From Typhlomys cinereus (Eukaryota > Chordata > Mammalia > Rodentia > Platacanthomyidae): 64,000 nt of DNA. A model generated the notes under the pieces. It was not told the origin of the DNA. It did not search any database and saw only the letters and a list, made by a program, of their open reading frames with translations. Shown piece by piece: positions 11,202-21,286 of the stretch. The position numbers were made by a program, and so were the translations under genes. The stretch lies in NCBI GenBank assembly GCA_023101885.1, contig JALPQD010000241.1, positions 682,001 through 746,000 of the forward strand, written 5' to 3'. Positions within the stretch are counted from its first letter, which is position 1. The number at the start of each line of letters is the position of its first letter.

Positions 11202-11217
11202 GAAAAATAACACCACA
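11202..11217. repeat. TSD of the PABPC4 retrocopy, 3' side
   Basis: Exact copy of 10515-10530, immediately following the A tail. Confidence 0.92.
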
Positions 11218-11257
11218 ATGAATTAAACATGGACTTCCATCGTTGATCATAACTCTG

Positions 11258-11365
11258 TTTGTGAGTGTGTGTGTGTGTATGTATGACTATTAAGAGAGCA
11301 TTCATTGTGTGCTCCTGTAGAGAGCCAAGGGTGATTTCAGGAATCATCTTTGATTGCTTTAAACT

Positions 11366-11402
<37 letters not shown>

Positions 11403-11542
11403 TCTCTCTGGGATTTCCCAGTCCGTATACACCAGGGCCAGAAGTACAAGCCATGGCTGTTTCCACCTGATGTTTTTATGTGGGATCTGGGATCCGAACT
11501 CAGAACATTCCGTTTTCCGGGCACCTCTCCATCCCTGGCCTG
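11258..11542 (-). repeat. B2-superfamily SINE with an internal poly-T run
   Basis: In reverse orientation it shows the (TG)n tail, a T run of about 31 bases at 11369-11399, and the tRNA-like head (GGATCCGAACTCAG, the B-box complement, at about 11490). The flanks at 11237-11257 and 11543-11563 share CCATC and GATAACTCTG with a few differences, a likely TSD of about 21 bp. Confidence 0.75.
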
Positions 11543-11563
11543 CCATCTTGGATGATAACTCTG

Positions 11564-11803
11564 TGTGTGTGTGTGTGTGTGTGCGTGTGTGTGTATGTGT
11601 GTGTGTGCTTGCACATCTGTGTGAGAAGGTACTGTTTGTGCCTATGGAAGCCCAAGGGTGACATCAAAATATCACTCTGAATTATTCCATCTATCTGTTA
11701 CTTGGATTTCCCAGGCTCCACCTTTCACGGCCAGAATTTTAGGCCACCTGGAGTTCAGGTCCTTTTACCCACAAGGGAAAGGCTTAACCCCTGAGCCTCC
11801 AGC
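11564..11803 (-). repeat. B2-superfamily SINE
   Basis: A second reverse-strand SINE directly beside the first. It has a (TG)n tail at 11564-11608, a diverged middle and a head reading AAGGCTTAACCCCTGAGCC, the complement of the GGCTCAGGGGTTAAGCCT head seen in the young copies. Confidence 0.75.
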
Positions 11804-12167
11804 CTCTGACAATAAATATTTCTTAGACTATTAACTACATGAGTATTTATTATTTATTATTTGCATACTTGATCTGTAAGAACGTTATCACTTACAATAA
11901 GTACAGAAGGCAAAAGAAATAGAGGAGTGAAATAAGATTGCATGGCTCGTTTGAAGCAAACAGTTTTGATGATAAAGTATTGTTTGCCTGCTGCTTATTC
12001 TCCCTGAACCTAATCTCTCAGTGACTTTGCAAAACTTAAGCTTGGATTGGTGATGAATTCTCTTGTTTTAATAGAGCTTCCATTAATCTTGGCTAAAAGC
12101 TATACTAGTAGGAGCAATTATTCTCATAATTCTTTCAGGAGAGTGGATAAACGTTGCATGTAGATTA

Positions 12168-12268
12168 GACTGGTCTTGAACTCTGACCAATGATGACTTG
12201 AACACTTAATCCCAGTGTCTTTACCTCACAAATGCTGTGATTAGAGACATGCAATAGCACAATCAACT
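12168..12268 (-). repeat. B1 SINE fragment, diverged
   Basis: Reverse-complement B1 order: GACTGGTCTTGAACTCTGACC, then CTCACAAATGCTGTGATTAG, then CATGCAATAGCAC. This parallels the B1 AGGCTGGCCTCGAACTC, GTGCTGGGATTAAAG and GTGCGCCACCA blocks. Confidence 0.6.
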
Positions 12269-12339
12269 ACATTTAAAAAATATTGTGCATATTCATTTTA
12301 AATGGCCATGTATTATATAAAGACATTTTCAGACACATG

Positions 12340-12693
12340 TGTCATGGTTTGAAATGTGAGTTGTCCACCATAGCCTCAAGTGTCTTTGAGTATTTATTTG
12401 TTTGGTAAGGTCATGGCACCTTTAGAAGGTGGAATTTTGCTGGTGGAAGAGTGAGCTTTGAGGTTGGTTAGCTCATTCCTACTTCACTTTGTGGGTCTGC
12501 TTTTGCAGTTGGAGTTCAAAGCTCTTAACCTCCATGATGGACATGACTTAGGCTGCCGCCAGCTTCTACCAGTCAGCTATGTCTTTTCCACCATAGAAAA
12601 CTATATGACCCTGCAGGAACCACAAACTGGATAATTCTCCCTTAAGTTGTGTTTCAGCATTGTCTCATAGTAGCACTGAGAGTAACCATTATA
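12340..12693 (+). mobile_element. Solo LTR, MaLR-like
   Basis: It starts TGTCATGGTTTGAA and shows the GGCACCTTTAGAAGGTGGA and TTGCTGGTGGAAGAG blocks common to rodent MaLR LTRs. It ends GTAACCATTATA, close to the end of the LTR at 54816-55201 (GTAACCATTACA). The flanking 5-mers ACATG and AGTGT match only partly. There is no internal coding region, so it is a solo LTR or fragment. Confidence 0.6.
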
Positions 12694-13144
12694 AGTGTGT
12701 ATTATACCTTGAGCATATTCCCCTGACCGCCTCTGTCTCACCACTCTGCCTCCTATTAGTTTCTTTTGCTTGTTTACATAGTTTTGTTTCATGGTTCATG
12801 TTGTATATCCATGATTTTATGCATCTATGAGGAAAAAACATATGATATTAGTTTTTGTTACAAAGGTTTAATAGACTCAATATGATCATCTCCAGCTGCA
12901 TCTGTAACTTTATTCTTTTTAATTTTATTTTCCTCACCCATTCCTCCATTTCTGGATAACTATGTTGTTTCCATCACTTAGTTAATGTCAATAATACTGA
13001 AATAAACCCCAATGAGCAAGTCTTTGTCGTCTGGAAGACAAGCCTTTCAAGCTCACAAAAAGTGTGACTATCCTTAAAGCTTCAAATTTCCTAAAATTGT
13101 GCCTAAGAATAAGGATTTAAAATGCTTGGCAAAAGTTTATGCTT

Positions 13145-13253
13145 TTTCCTCATGCTTCTTCTTATTCACCTGTGAACTGTCCTACCAAACTGGATTAAGA
13201 ATTGTAACCGGACTATTGTAAGACAAAATAAAACCCCTTGCTCTCTTTAAAAA
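13145..13253 (+). repeat. Tiny retrocopy of an LTR-terminated transcript
   Basis: A 109-bp insert bracketed by the exact 14-bp repeat AAAAGTTTATGCTT (13131-13144 and 13254-13267). It ends with AAAATAAAACCCCTTGCTC plus an A run. This end matches the 3' region of the solo LTRs at 31172 and 61693 (GGACTGAGAACTGTAACC, then AAAATAAACCC). It therefore looks like reverse-transcribed RNA that used an LTR polyadenylation site. Confidence 0.75.
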
Positions 13254-13429
13254 AAAAGTTTATGCTTCGTATCAAAAACACAAGCTAAGGACAAAAGACA
13301 AAAGTCACTAACAAATATTTGAAACAGGCAGAAAGAGCTATGAAAGTCAATTTAATCAAATAAGTAATGTTTCCTTCTAACACATGGATAAACTTTATAA
13401 AAGAACATCTATGGAAGCATACGGAATGC

Positions 13430-13472
13430 AAGAGAGAGAGGAAGAGACAGACACAGAGAGAGAGAGACAGAC

Positions 13473-13503
<31 letters not shown>
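13430..13503. repeat. (AG)n microsatellite
   Basis: An interrupted AG/GACA purine run. The open frames across it, on both strands, are low complexity only. Confidence 0.95.
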
Positions 13504-13506
<3 letters not shown>

Positions 13507-14943
13507 TCTGGTACGACTGCTGAGAATGGAATGGTTAAAACATTCTGAAACCATATTAAAATATACTAATACATTTAAATATTGATGTGTTCTGGTCAAG
13601 TAAATAATATCATGGAACCTGAACTAAGTTCATCATAACAAATCAATGAAGATTTATTTACAGGGACTCTTTTGAAATATTATGCATCATAATTAATTAT
13701 TAGATAAATTTTACATATTTGGAAGATAAATAAGATATATAGTCATAGTAATTTGCAATAGTATATCACTGAGTTTTGAAATTTTAAATAATATTAACAG
13801 CATAGAGAATGAAGAAGCACTCACAGAATTTAATAAAAAATCATGACACGAAAAAATCTTCTCAGTATGGAGTGAGCATTGTGTTATGTGTGACTGGTGC
13901 AATACATTTTTTTTTGCAGTTATGAGACAAATGAAAAAGGCATATTTCCTAAACAAATCACTTTTATGTCTCTGTCTCATCTCACAACTTAAGAGAGAAG
14001 CATATGACCTGGGAGAAATGAAAGTTGCTTTTAAATATCATTGCCAGAGGATTACACTTTACAGAGAAGCTGTTTAGTGAAATTTTCTGGGTCATTTCTC
14101 CTGCACAATTTTTGCAGATACTTTGCTGTGTGAAACTGTCTCTGACATTTATATACACAGAAGCCGATCATATTTTCTAGAATGCTCCCCCAGGTTGGAA
14201 AATCTCCCATTCAAATAGTCCATTAAATTCAGTTTAAAATCACATATGTGCAACAAAATACAACAAAATACAGCTCAGCGTTCTAGTCTAAATCCTCCTC
14301 TTACAACTAAGTGGTTAAATTCTTACCCAAACACCTCCTCAAATTAAGGTTATTGGCTAAAATCGATGGTTTAAACTGTACTTGCACTTAACACTGGGAG
14401 CTCATCATTGAATTGAGCTGTTCTAGAAAAATAACAAATTCAGGACCGAGGGATGAACAAGAACAATTTGAACAGTTTCTTTCTTTAAAGCAGCCTCTAG
14501 CTAGATTTCAATTCCAACCATTTCTCAAGCCATAGTTGAAGATATGAGCATTAGAGATGAGGAAGAAGAAAGAATATGAAAGATTGCTCTCAACTGTTAA
14601 AAGGCTTCTTAATGAATCCCAGCAAAATTCTCTGAGTAGATTTTTTTCTCTAATGGCAGGGGACCAGTAAGAGACAAAGAGAGATTGTTAATTCTTGCAG
14701 GAAATCTTAGGGCCTAGCACCTGTGCTCTAGAAAAAAGTTCTTGCTCCTAGTATTGCTAACATTCTTTAAGATTTGTTTCTGTCAGGTAAAACCCTTCGG
14801 AATATGACCACAAAGAATTGGCTTAAACCAGCCAAAGCTTTTCAGCTACGCTTGTGGAATAACCTTTTCACACGATGATCTCATTATAATGCTAAATTCT
14901 CTACCTCAGAAGCCTTACCTGCCATTTTAAAACACACATGTAT
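13504..14943. other. Unassigned DNA
   Basis: No gene, SINE or L1 was recognised. Composition is AT-rich, ending abruptly at the GC-rich palindrome. Confidence 0.5.
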
Positions 14944-14950
14944 GAAGAAG

Positions 14951-15354
14951 TGTTGCTGAATCCCCTGGCGGGCCAGCGGGGGGAAGAGGGGAAACGGCGG
15001 AGTCTGCGGACAACTCCTCTGTGTGCTGCTTCTCGCCTTACTCCCGGGGTCTGGGTGGTGACCCCGTCGCCAGCTCGCCCATTCGCCTCCCGCCCACCTG
15101 GCCCCGCCATTCCCCCCCCCCCGCTGGCCGGCCGGGGGATTCGGCAACATATATACATGTGTTTGTGTGTATTTGCATGCTTGCATACAGTGTACGTGTC
15201 AAGGTGCACGAATGCACAAGTGTGCATACATGCTTGTGTGTATAAGTACATATAGACATGTGTGCATGGGTGTGTTCATGCTTTCATGCTTATTTACATG
15301 TGTGCACACTTGTGCATTTGTGCACCTTGACACGTACACTGTATGTAAGCATGC
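14951..15354. repeat. Unassigned composite palindrome: GC-rich inverted-repeat module plus TG-rich hairpin
   Basis: There are two adjacent inverted-repeat modules. The first has arms 14952-14983 and 15117-15148 (29 of 32 matching) around a CpG-rich 133-bp interior. The second has arms 15175-15232 and 15297-15354 (55 of 58 matching) around 64 bp and is largely alternating purine-pyrimidine. GAAGAAG occurs at 14944-14950 and 15355-15361, at the outer edges, so the whole may be one insertion of about 400 bp with a 7-bp TSD; the repeat is low complexity, so chance is possible. The CpG richness contrasts with the AT-rich flanks. I do not recognise the family. Open frames inside it have no known motif. 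Confidence 0.7.
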
Positions 15355-15361
15355 GAAGAAG

Positions 15362-17234
15362 AAAGATCTTAAACCACCTACGTGTGAGAATGTGTTAATA
15401 TCTGTATGTAATGACAGCACTTACTGATGTGAATGGCTCCTCTCAATATAACTCCCTTGCATACTTGATTTGGAAAGACACTTCCTAGGGAAATACCATC
15501 TGTCTTCTCCTCTCATTTGCAAGCAATAATTACTTTGGGAATTAAAGTTTCTCAAGAAAGCCACATGTATGCTGAAGATTCTGTAGAATGATCATCCAAT
15601 TAGAATCTGTGATTATGAAAAATTGATATATTGCAGACCCAAAGTCAAACTTATCTTAGGCTATCCTTAGATCCCTTAATAGAATTTATTGCCCACTTAT
15701 ATGTCTGACCTAATATCCTATTGACTATCAGAGAAACCTGTGGAATACATTCTAATGTGAATATTTCCACTAAGCGAAAAAATAAGAATGTCATTAGGTA
15801 GCACCTGAAACCTTCTAACAGAGATTTCCCTCACATATCTGATATACCCAACCTCGTATTTGGGAAATGCCTCACTTAATGACAATTTTCCTCTCTGTGG
15901 CTGTAAAATATTCATTTGATGACTTCCATAGTGGAACATGCCACTTGGGACAGCCTGAATCTTTATTCCCCAGCCATGATCCTTCACAATTCACTCAGCG
16001 TGAGCTATGACTTATTCTCTCTGAGGTATAGCTCGCATCAGCTCTCTTTTATCTCCTTAGCAGGGGAAATGGACTTTGCAATGAGAAAATAAGTTGAAAA
16101 TTAGAAATGAAAAGGTACTACCCAACACTCTGAGAGGTTTGTTGTTAGTATTTTTCATCAGCTAGCACTGAATATAAGAAAACCACTGGGTCCTCTACAG
16201 ATATACCACACCCTGCTCCTAGCAGTGCTATTGAAATCATGAGGGCATCTATGATCACAGTTACCTCATCTAGCTCCCACTTTGGAGCTTGGTTTCTGCT
16301 CTGATCCATATTTTAGCCCTATAAAAGGGTTTTCATTGAGTTACCACTGATAATTCTTGATCAAAAGCTGACTGTGTATATTACCATTTTGTCCTAAAGA
16401 TGTCTCTATTATTATTGAGGTATAAACAGACTGCCACCTATTCATGTAACAAGTGACAGAATCACAGTCAATTGCGAGTGGCCAACTGTACAAAGGAAAT
16501 TAACCTAATAGAGATATGACTCTCTAACTCACTTGTATTTCCTGTACTTCAGTTCCTTTTTTTCTGAATACAAATATAACCATCACATATAGAGAAACGA
16601 AGATTTCTGAAACTTTCCTAACTTAAATGCTAGCTTCTTAAACTGTGAGGTGTGATCCCACTTGGGTTGCATACCTGACTGTGAGTTTTATGAAAAATCC
16701 ACCAACAATCAAAAGTTTCTGAACATACAATAGTCAATATTAATTTAAAATTATACACAAAATGAATCTGTGGTGTTTCTGGCACCTGTGTTATATCATG
16801 AAAGTTCACTTCACTCTTAGTTCTCATCAAATAACATAGACAGTTCTCACTCCATGTATTGAATAAACAAAAAATTTTACCCAAAATACCCAAATTGCAA
16901 TGTCTTTAATGTGCATGCAAAGCTTACATCTCTTATAGAAACAATTTGTTTTAATTACTATTTTCTTACTGTCATTTAACAGTCAAACCAATTTATCTTT
17001 AGGTTCTATCATATTTTAGTATTTGTGGATAGTTAGGGTGTCCCATTAATGTGTGTGTATCACCTGTGTGTCATCACAAGACATCATGGATTTCTCAGTG
17101 GTTAATTCCATTCACACCACTCCCCTCAAAGAGGGGTTATAGATCCTTTGTCAACCTCAGAGCCTCCATTTATATCTTGAGAGTTGCTTCAAGCCTTCAT
17201 GTAGGATTTCCAGTATGAAAGTTCACTTCTAAGT
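15362..17234. other. Unassigned DNA
   Basis: About 1.9 kb without a recognised gene or repeat. An open frame on the minus strand at 15987-15718 (89 codons) has no family resemblance and no flanking signals that I can support. Confidence 0.5.
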
Positions 17235-17420
17235 ACAAACACACATGGATGAAGAATATATACAGTGGAATTCTATTCAGCCATAAAGAAGAATGAAAGT
17301 GTATCATATTCAGGAAAATGAATGGAAATGGAGATCATGCAGTTAATCTAAATAAACCTGGCCCATGAAATACGTGATCAAAATGTCATTAAGAAACAAA
17401 CTAATTCATGTGGTAATATA
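17235..17420 (+). mobile_element. Old L1 fragment, ORF2 end
   Basis: It contains a diverged L1 ORF2 terminus: CAGTGGAATTCTATTCAGCC, AAAGAAGAATGAAA, GGAAAATGAATGGAAATGGA. It is more diverged than the young copies and closer to general murine/eutherian L1. Confidence 0.72.
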
Positions 17421-17727
17421 TACTAAAAAGTGCTCTTTTGGTTAGTAATGCATGACAAGATAACAGAAATTTATTTGGAAAAATCTTGAAGACTATTACC
17501 TTATAACTTATATCAATAGAAATATGAAAATTTGTTGTAGCTATAAAATATGTGCATGGCACAAAATACCTGAAGGGAGCAATAAGTATATTAAATAAGT
17601 ATATTAAAATATTTTATATAAAACACACCCATAAATCAAAATTAAAGAAGATCCATCATTTGAAAAAAATTAATGCAGTTCAAATATTACATTAGCCCCT
17701 ACAAAATACATATAAGGCATTTAGGGT

Positions 17728-18025
17728 GTGGGAAGACGGCTCAGTCACTAAAGTGCTTACCTCAGGAGCATGAGGACCTGGCTTTCAATCATAAGCAGTC
17801 ATAATTCTGGGCCAGACATAGCAGCAGTGTCTTTAATCCCAGTGCTGGGGAAGTGGAGACTGAAGGATATATGTGCTTTCTGGACATCTACCCTACTCAA
17901 ACCAGTGAACTCCAGGTTCAGTGAGAGATGCTGTACCAACCTACAAGGTGGGGAGCAATTGAGAAATGTACACACACCTGCACACATGTGTACACACACC
18001 TGCACACATGCACACATTAATCAAA
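17728..18025 (+). repeat. B3 SINE
   Basis: A tRNA-like head (GGCTCAGTCACTAAAGTGC, AGCATGAGGACCTG), then the B3-specific body (GTCTTTAATCCCAGTGCTGG, CTCCAGGTTCAGTGAGAGA, AAGGTGGGGAGCAATTGAG) and a CA/CACACATG-rich tail. Confidence 0.85.
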
Positions 18026-19142
18026 AGGGAAAACATCTTGAATGGGAAGAGCAAGATGTCTGTATATATTGTGAACAAAATAAGGTGGTAAACATTCAAA
18101 TATTTGCGTAAGTGCTTTAAGTTTGTGTGCTCAAAAATCTATCTTGCTTGCATGAAGATGATAAAATTGCAATGCATTACAAGTTGCATCAGCTTGAAAA
18201 TACCTAAAAAAACAGAAATAATATTACATAAGAAGCACATGACTAGATTTTTTTATTTTTCAGCAGGATATGAGAGTTTTAGAATCACTTGCCTTTTATG
18301 GGCAATTTGGCAGCATGCATCAAAATGTTAGGCACCATAGTTCTATGTTCAGAAACATAATATAAAAAAAAAGTACGTGAAATTAAGCAAAACATGTTTA
18401 TAATAAAATATTTAGAGACAAATGCCAACATAAACATTCAATAAGTAAATACTATACATAAAAAACACAGTGCAAGGGAGAGAGAGAGGGAGGAGGTGCA
18501 GAGACAAACACAACTGTTTTTTACACTTGTAAAATAGAAAAAAAATTGAAAAACACAGTGTTACTTAGCTATTAAAAATTCTTTTATTATAGAGCAATTC
18601 ACAATTTAAAATTTTTTCATGATCTGTTTTAAGGAATAAAATTAGTCTTATAAACAAAATATGCTCAATAATACAAAAATCATACATGTATAAGTATTTA
18701 TATACACAAATATATTCTACAATTATATAAGTATGTTTATTACTGAAATACATTTTAATATTTTCAAATAAGATATTTTATTAAAGTATTAATGATAAGC
18801 AAAATATAAGCATATAAAAACAATGAGTGATTAATCCTACATAGTGGAAAGATAATACTCTTGACTTATTTATTCTTGAGCATTTTTGAAATTTTCCACC
18901 TAACATTTTTGTACCAAGTTTATAAATTATAAAAAACTATAATCTAGATTTTTGAAAGAAGATAATTTTCTCAGTTTCTCAGTTACTCGCTTCTGCATTC
19001 AGCAGTTGCTTTTCAGCAGCTGAGGATATTTCATTAAGCATCACTTAAAATGGTTTCACTGCCATGGACTTTGCAGCTAAATAGGGCTGCTAGGCTACAT
19101 AATCTTGCTGATATTCTATGACTTCAGTGACTTGAGCTCCAT
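18026..19142. other. Unassigned AT-rich DNA
   Basis: AT-rich DNA with a short GA-rich patch at about 18475-18500. Nothing supportable as a gene lies between the B3 SINE and the L1-B target site. Confidence 0.5.
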
Positions 19143-19160
19143 AAGAAAGTCATTGTCCAG
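19143..19160. repeat. TSD of L1-B, 5' side
   Basis: AAGAAAGTCATTGTCCAG, repeated exactly at 26490-26507. Confidence 0.95.
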
Positions 19161-20166
19161 CCCGGCCAGCAGCACCACGCCGCACAGCCGCCAGCTTTGC
19201 CCCAGTGGCCCCGCCCTGGACCCCAGCCCCTCGCACCCTCCCGCCCCTGCACGCCTCTACGCCCTCCCCCCCAGGTCGCAGGTGAAGAATTCTGCCATCA
19301 ACATCAGACCTTCTGCCTCTCTGGCCCACGGGGGACCTACGCATGTGGTCCAAAGAAGACACACTGCTACTCAGAATTCAATAGAGTCCAGAGGAAACTC
19401 AAGCAAAATTCTAAGGAACAAAGGGAACACAGGCCATACATCTGGACTCCACTACAATCATTATATCATGTGGGCGAGATTCTTCTCATCCAGCCCAAAG
19501 ATAAGTAAATTTTTTCTTTTCACCTTACTGATTCTTTAAAGTATCAAAGCTGGGTTGGAGAGGTGGCTCAGGGGATAAGCCTCTGCCTTGCAGGCGGAAG
19601 GTCTTGAGTTCGGATCCCAGATCCCACGTATAGACACCAGGCAGAAGCGGGGCGGCCTGCACTTCTGGTCCTGGTAGGGCGGAGCCTGTGAATGCCAGGG
19701 CAGAAGGAGGTGGAGGCGCCCATGGTGGTTCGCGAATTCGTCCTTGGTTCTACATATACACAGACACACACACACACACAGACACACACACACAGCACAC
19801 GCCTGTGCACATACACACACACATGCACACACTTGAATAAATAATAATAATAATAAAAAAATTTTTAAAGTATCAAAGCTGTAGATCAACTTTCTCATAC
19901 AGCCACTCCAAAACATACAACTCCAGGGAGTACACCACTCACCCCAACATATTACCAAGATACTAAATCATAAAAGTGCACTACCAAACTAATATTCAAC
20001 CCCTAGTAATATAACCTGACTTAACTGATGTACTAACAGCCTAGTAGCCTCATCTAGGATATAACAATAACAATACACAAACATACCCAATCCAAGGCAA
20101 GCACTAGTAATAACTGGCAAGTGTAACAATACCAACTACATCCATTCAGTGAAAAACACACAGAAA
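19161..20166 (+). promoter_or_regulatory. L1-B 5' UTR (split by a SINE)
   Basis: The first 120 bp is GC-rich with CpGs; the rest is A-rich and collinear with 7981-8732 in reverse. By family analogy it contains the L1 internal promoter. A SINE at 19553-19863 splits it. Confidence 0.6.
19553..19863 (+). repeat. Young B2-superfamily SINE in the L1-B 5' UTR
   Basis: Head GGTTGGAGAGGTGGCTCAGG with an A box; B box GAGTTCGGATCCC at 19606-19618. The middle has CCTGGTAGGGCGGAGCCTGTG; the tail is (CA)n, then TTGAATAAATAATAATAATA. An exact 18-bp TSD, TTTAAAGTATCAAAGCTG, lies at 19535-19552 and 19864-19881. L1-A shows the site without the insertion near 8275-8297. Confidence 0.95.
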
Positions 20167-21228
20167 ATGAATGGTCCTAAAAAACAAAACAACAATGTAC
20201 AAGTCAAAGCACAGATCCATGAGAAACAAAACCCAAGAAGACCAATCTCCCACCGAAAGAATCAAACCCATAATGAGGGATTCCGACTACAGAAAATACC
20301 CATGAAAGCCAGACCCAATATAACAACTTTCAGAGTATGATCATTACCATGATTAATACTATGAAAGAGGAAATCCGAGAAGAGTTAAACAACCGTATCA
20401 ACCACTTTGAACAGGAACACAACAGGCACTTGGAGGAGTTGAGAAAAACAGTTCAAGAAACAAAAATAGGCATAGAGCAGTTAAAACAGTCTCAGGCACA
20501 GTTTAAAATTGAACAAAAAGACTAGTTCTCTTCAACCCAAAACTCAACAGAGAGTCTTATCAGCAGAACACATGAGGCAGAAAATAGAATTTCAGATCTT
20601 GAAGACAAAGTGGGAGAATTATCCAGCTCAATAGAAGAGATTGTTAAAGCTAAAAACATACTGGAGCGGAACATTCAAGAGATATGGGACACCCTGAAGA
20701 AGCCTAACATGCACATTCATGGAATACCAGAACAAGAATCCCAAAATACCACACCTGAGGAAATATTTCAATTCATCATAAATGAAAACTTCCCTCAACT
20801 AAAGAATGAGAGGCATTTCGCACTCCAAACAGATATGACCAAAATAGAAATCGCCACGGCAAATAATAGTCAAAACACTCTACATTCAAGACAAAGAAAA
20901 GGTGCTGAGAGCTGCAAGAGAAAAAAAGCAAGTCACTTTTAAAGGTAAACCTATTAGAATAACAAAAGACTACTCAATGGAAACAGTAAAAGCAAGAAGA
21001 GCTTGGAGAGACATACTTCAAGTATTAAATGAGCAAAAATGCCAACCCAGACTGATATACCTGGCAAAACTATCTGTCATGATTGAGGGAGAAAGAAAAG
21101 TTTTCCAGCACAAAGATAACTTGAAGGGATACATGTCTACCAAACCAGGCCTTCAAAAAATGCTAGAAATGATACTCAAGCTTGAAGAAAATAACAAGCA
21201 TATCCAGGAGGACAGAAGGGAAGTATAA
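20167..21228 (+). pseudogene. L1-B ORF1 (RNA-binding protein), broken
   Basis: This is the L1 ORF1 remnant. It has a basic N-terminus from 20167, a coiled-coil-like segment (ELNNRINHFEQEHN to IGIEQLKQSQ, 20337-20525) and a second helix (ILERNIQEIWDTLKKPNM, about 20655-20710). A diverged RRM (INENFPQLKNER) is followed by the CTD (KQVTFKGKPIRI, MVKARRAW-like RRAWRDILQVLNEQKC, 20902-21228). Breaks: a frame change at about 20330, a TAG at 20523-20525 after IEQKD, and a shift at about 20900 between the RRM and CTD frames. The order and spacing match L1-A and mouse ORF1. Confidence 0.88.
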
Positions 21229-21286
21229 TACAACCAAAACATAAATATCAAACAACACGCTTACAAAAATCTACTAAACATAAAAA

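Noticed and set aside
14884..15259. Several overlapping open frames on both strands across the GC-rich palindrome (up to 116 codons).
   Set aside because: Stop-free frames are expected in GC-rich and TG-repeat DNA. All frames are similarly open and none shows a domain.
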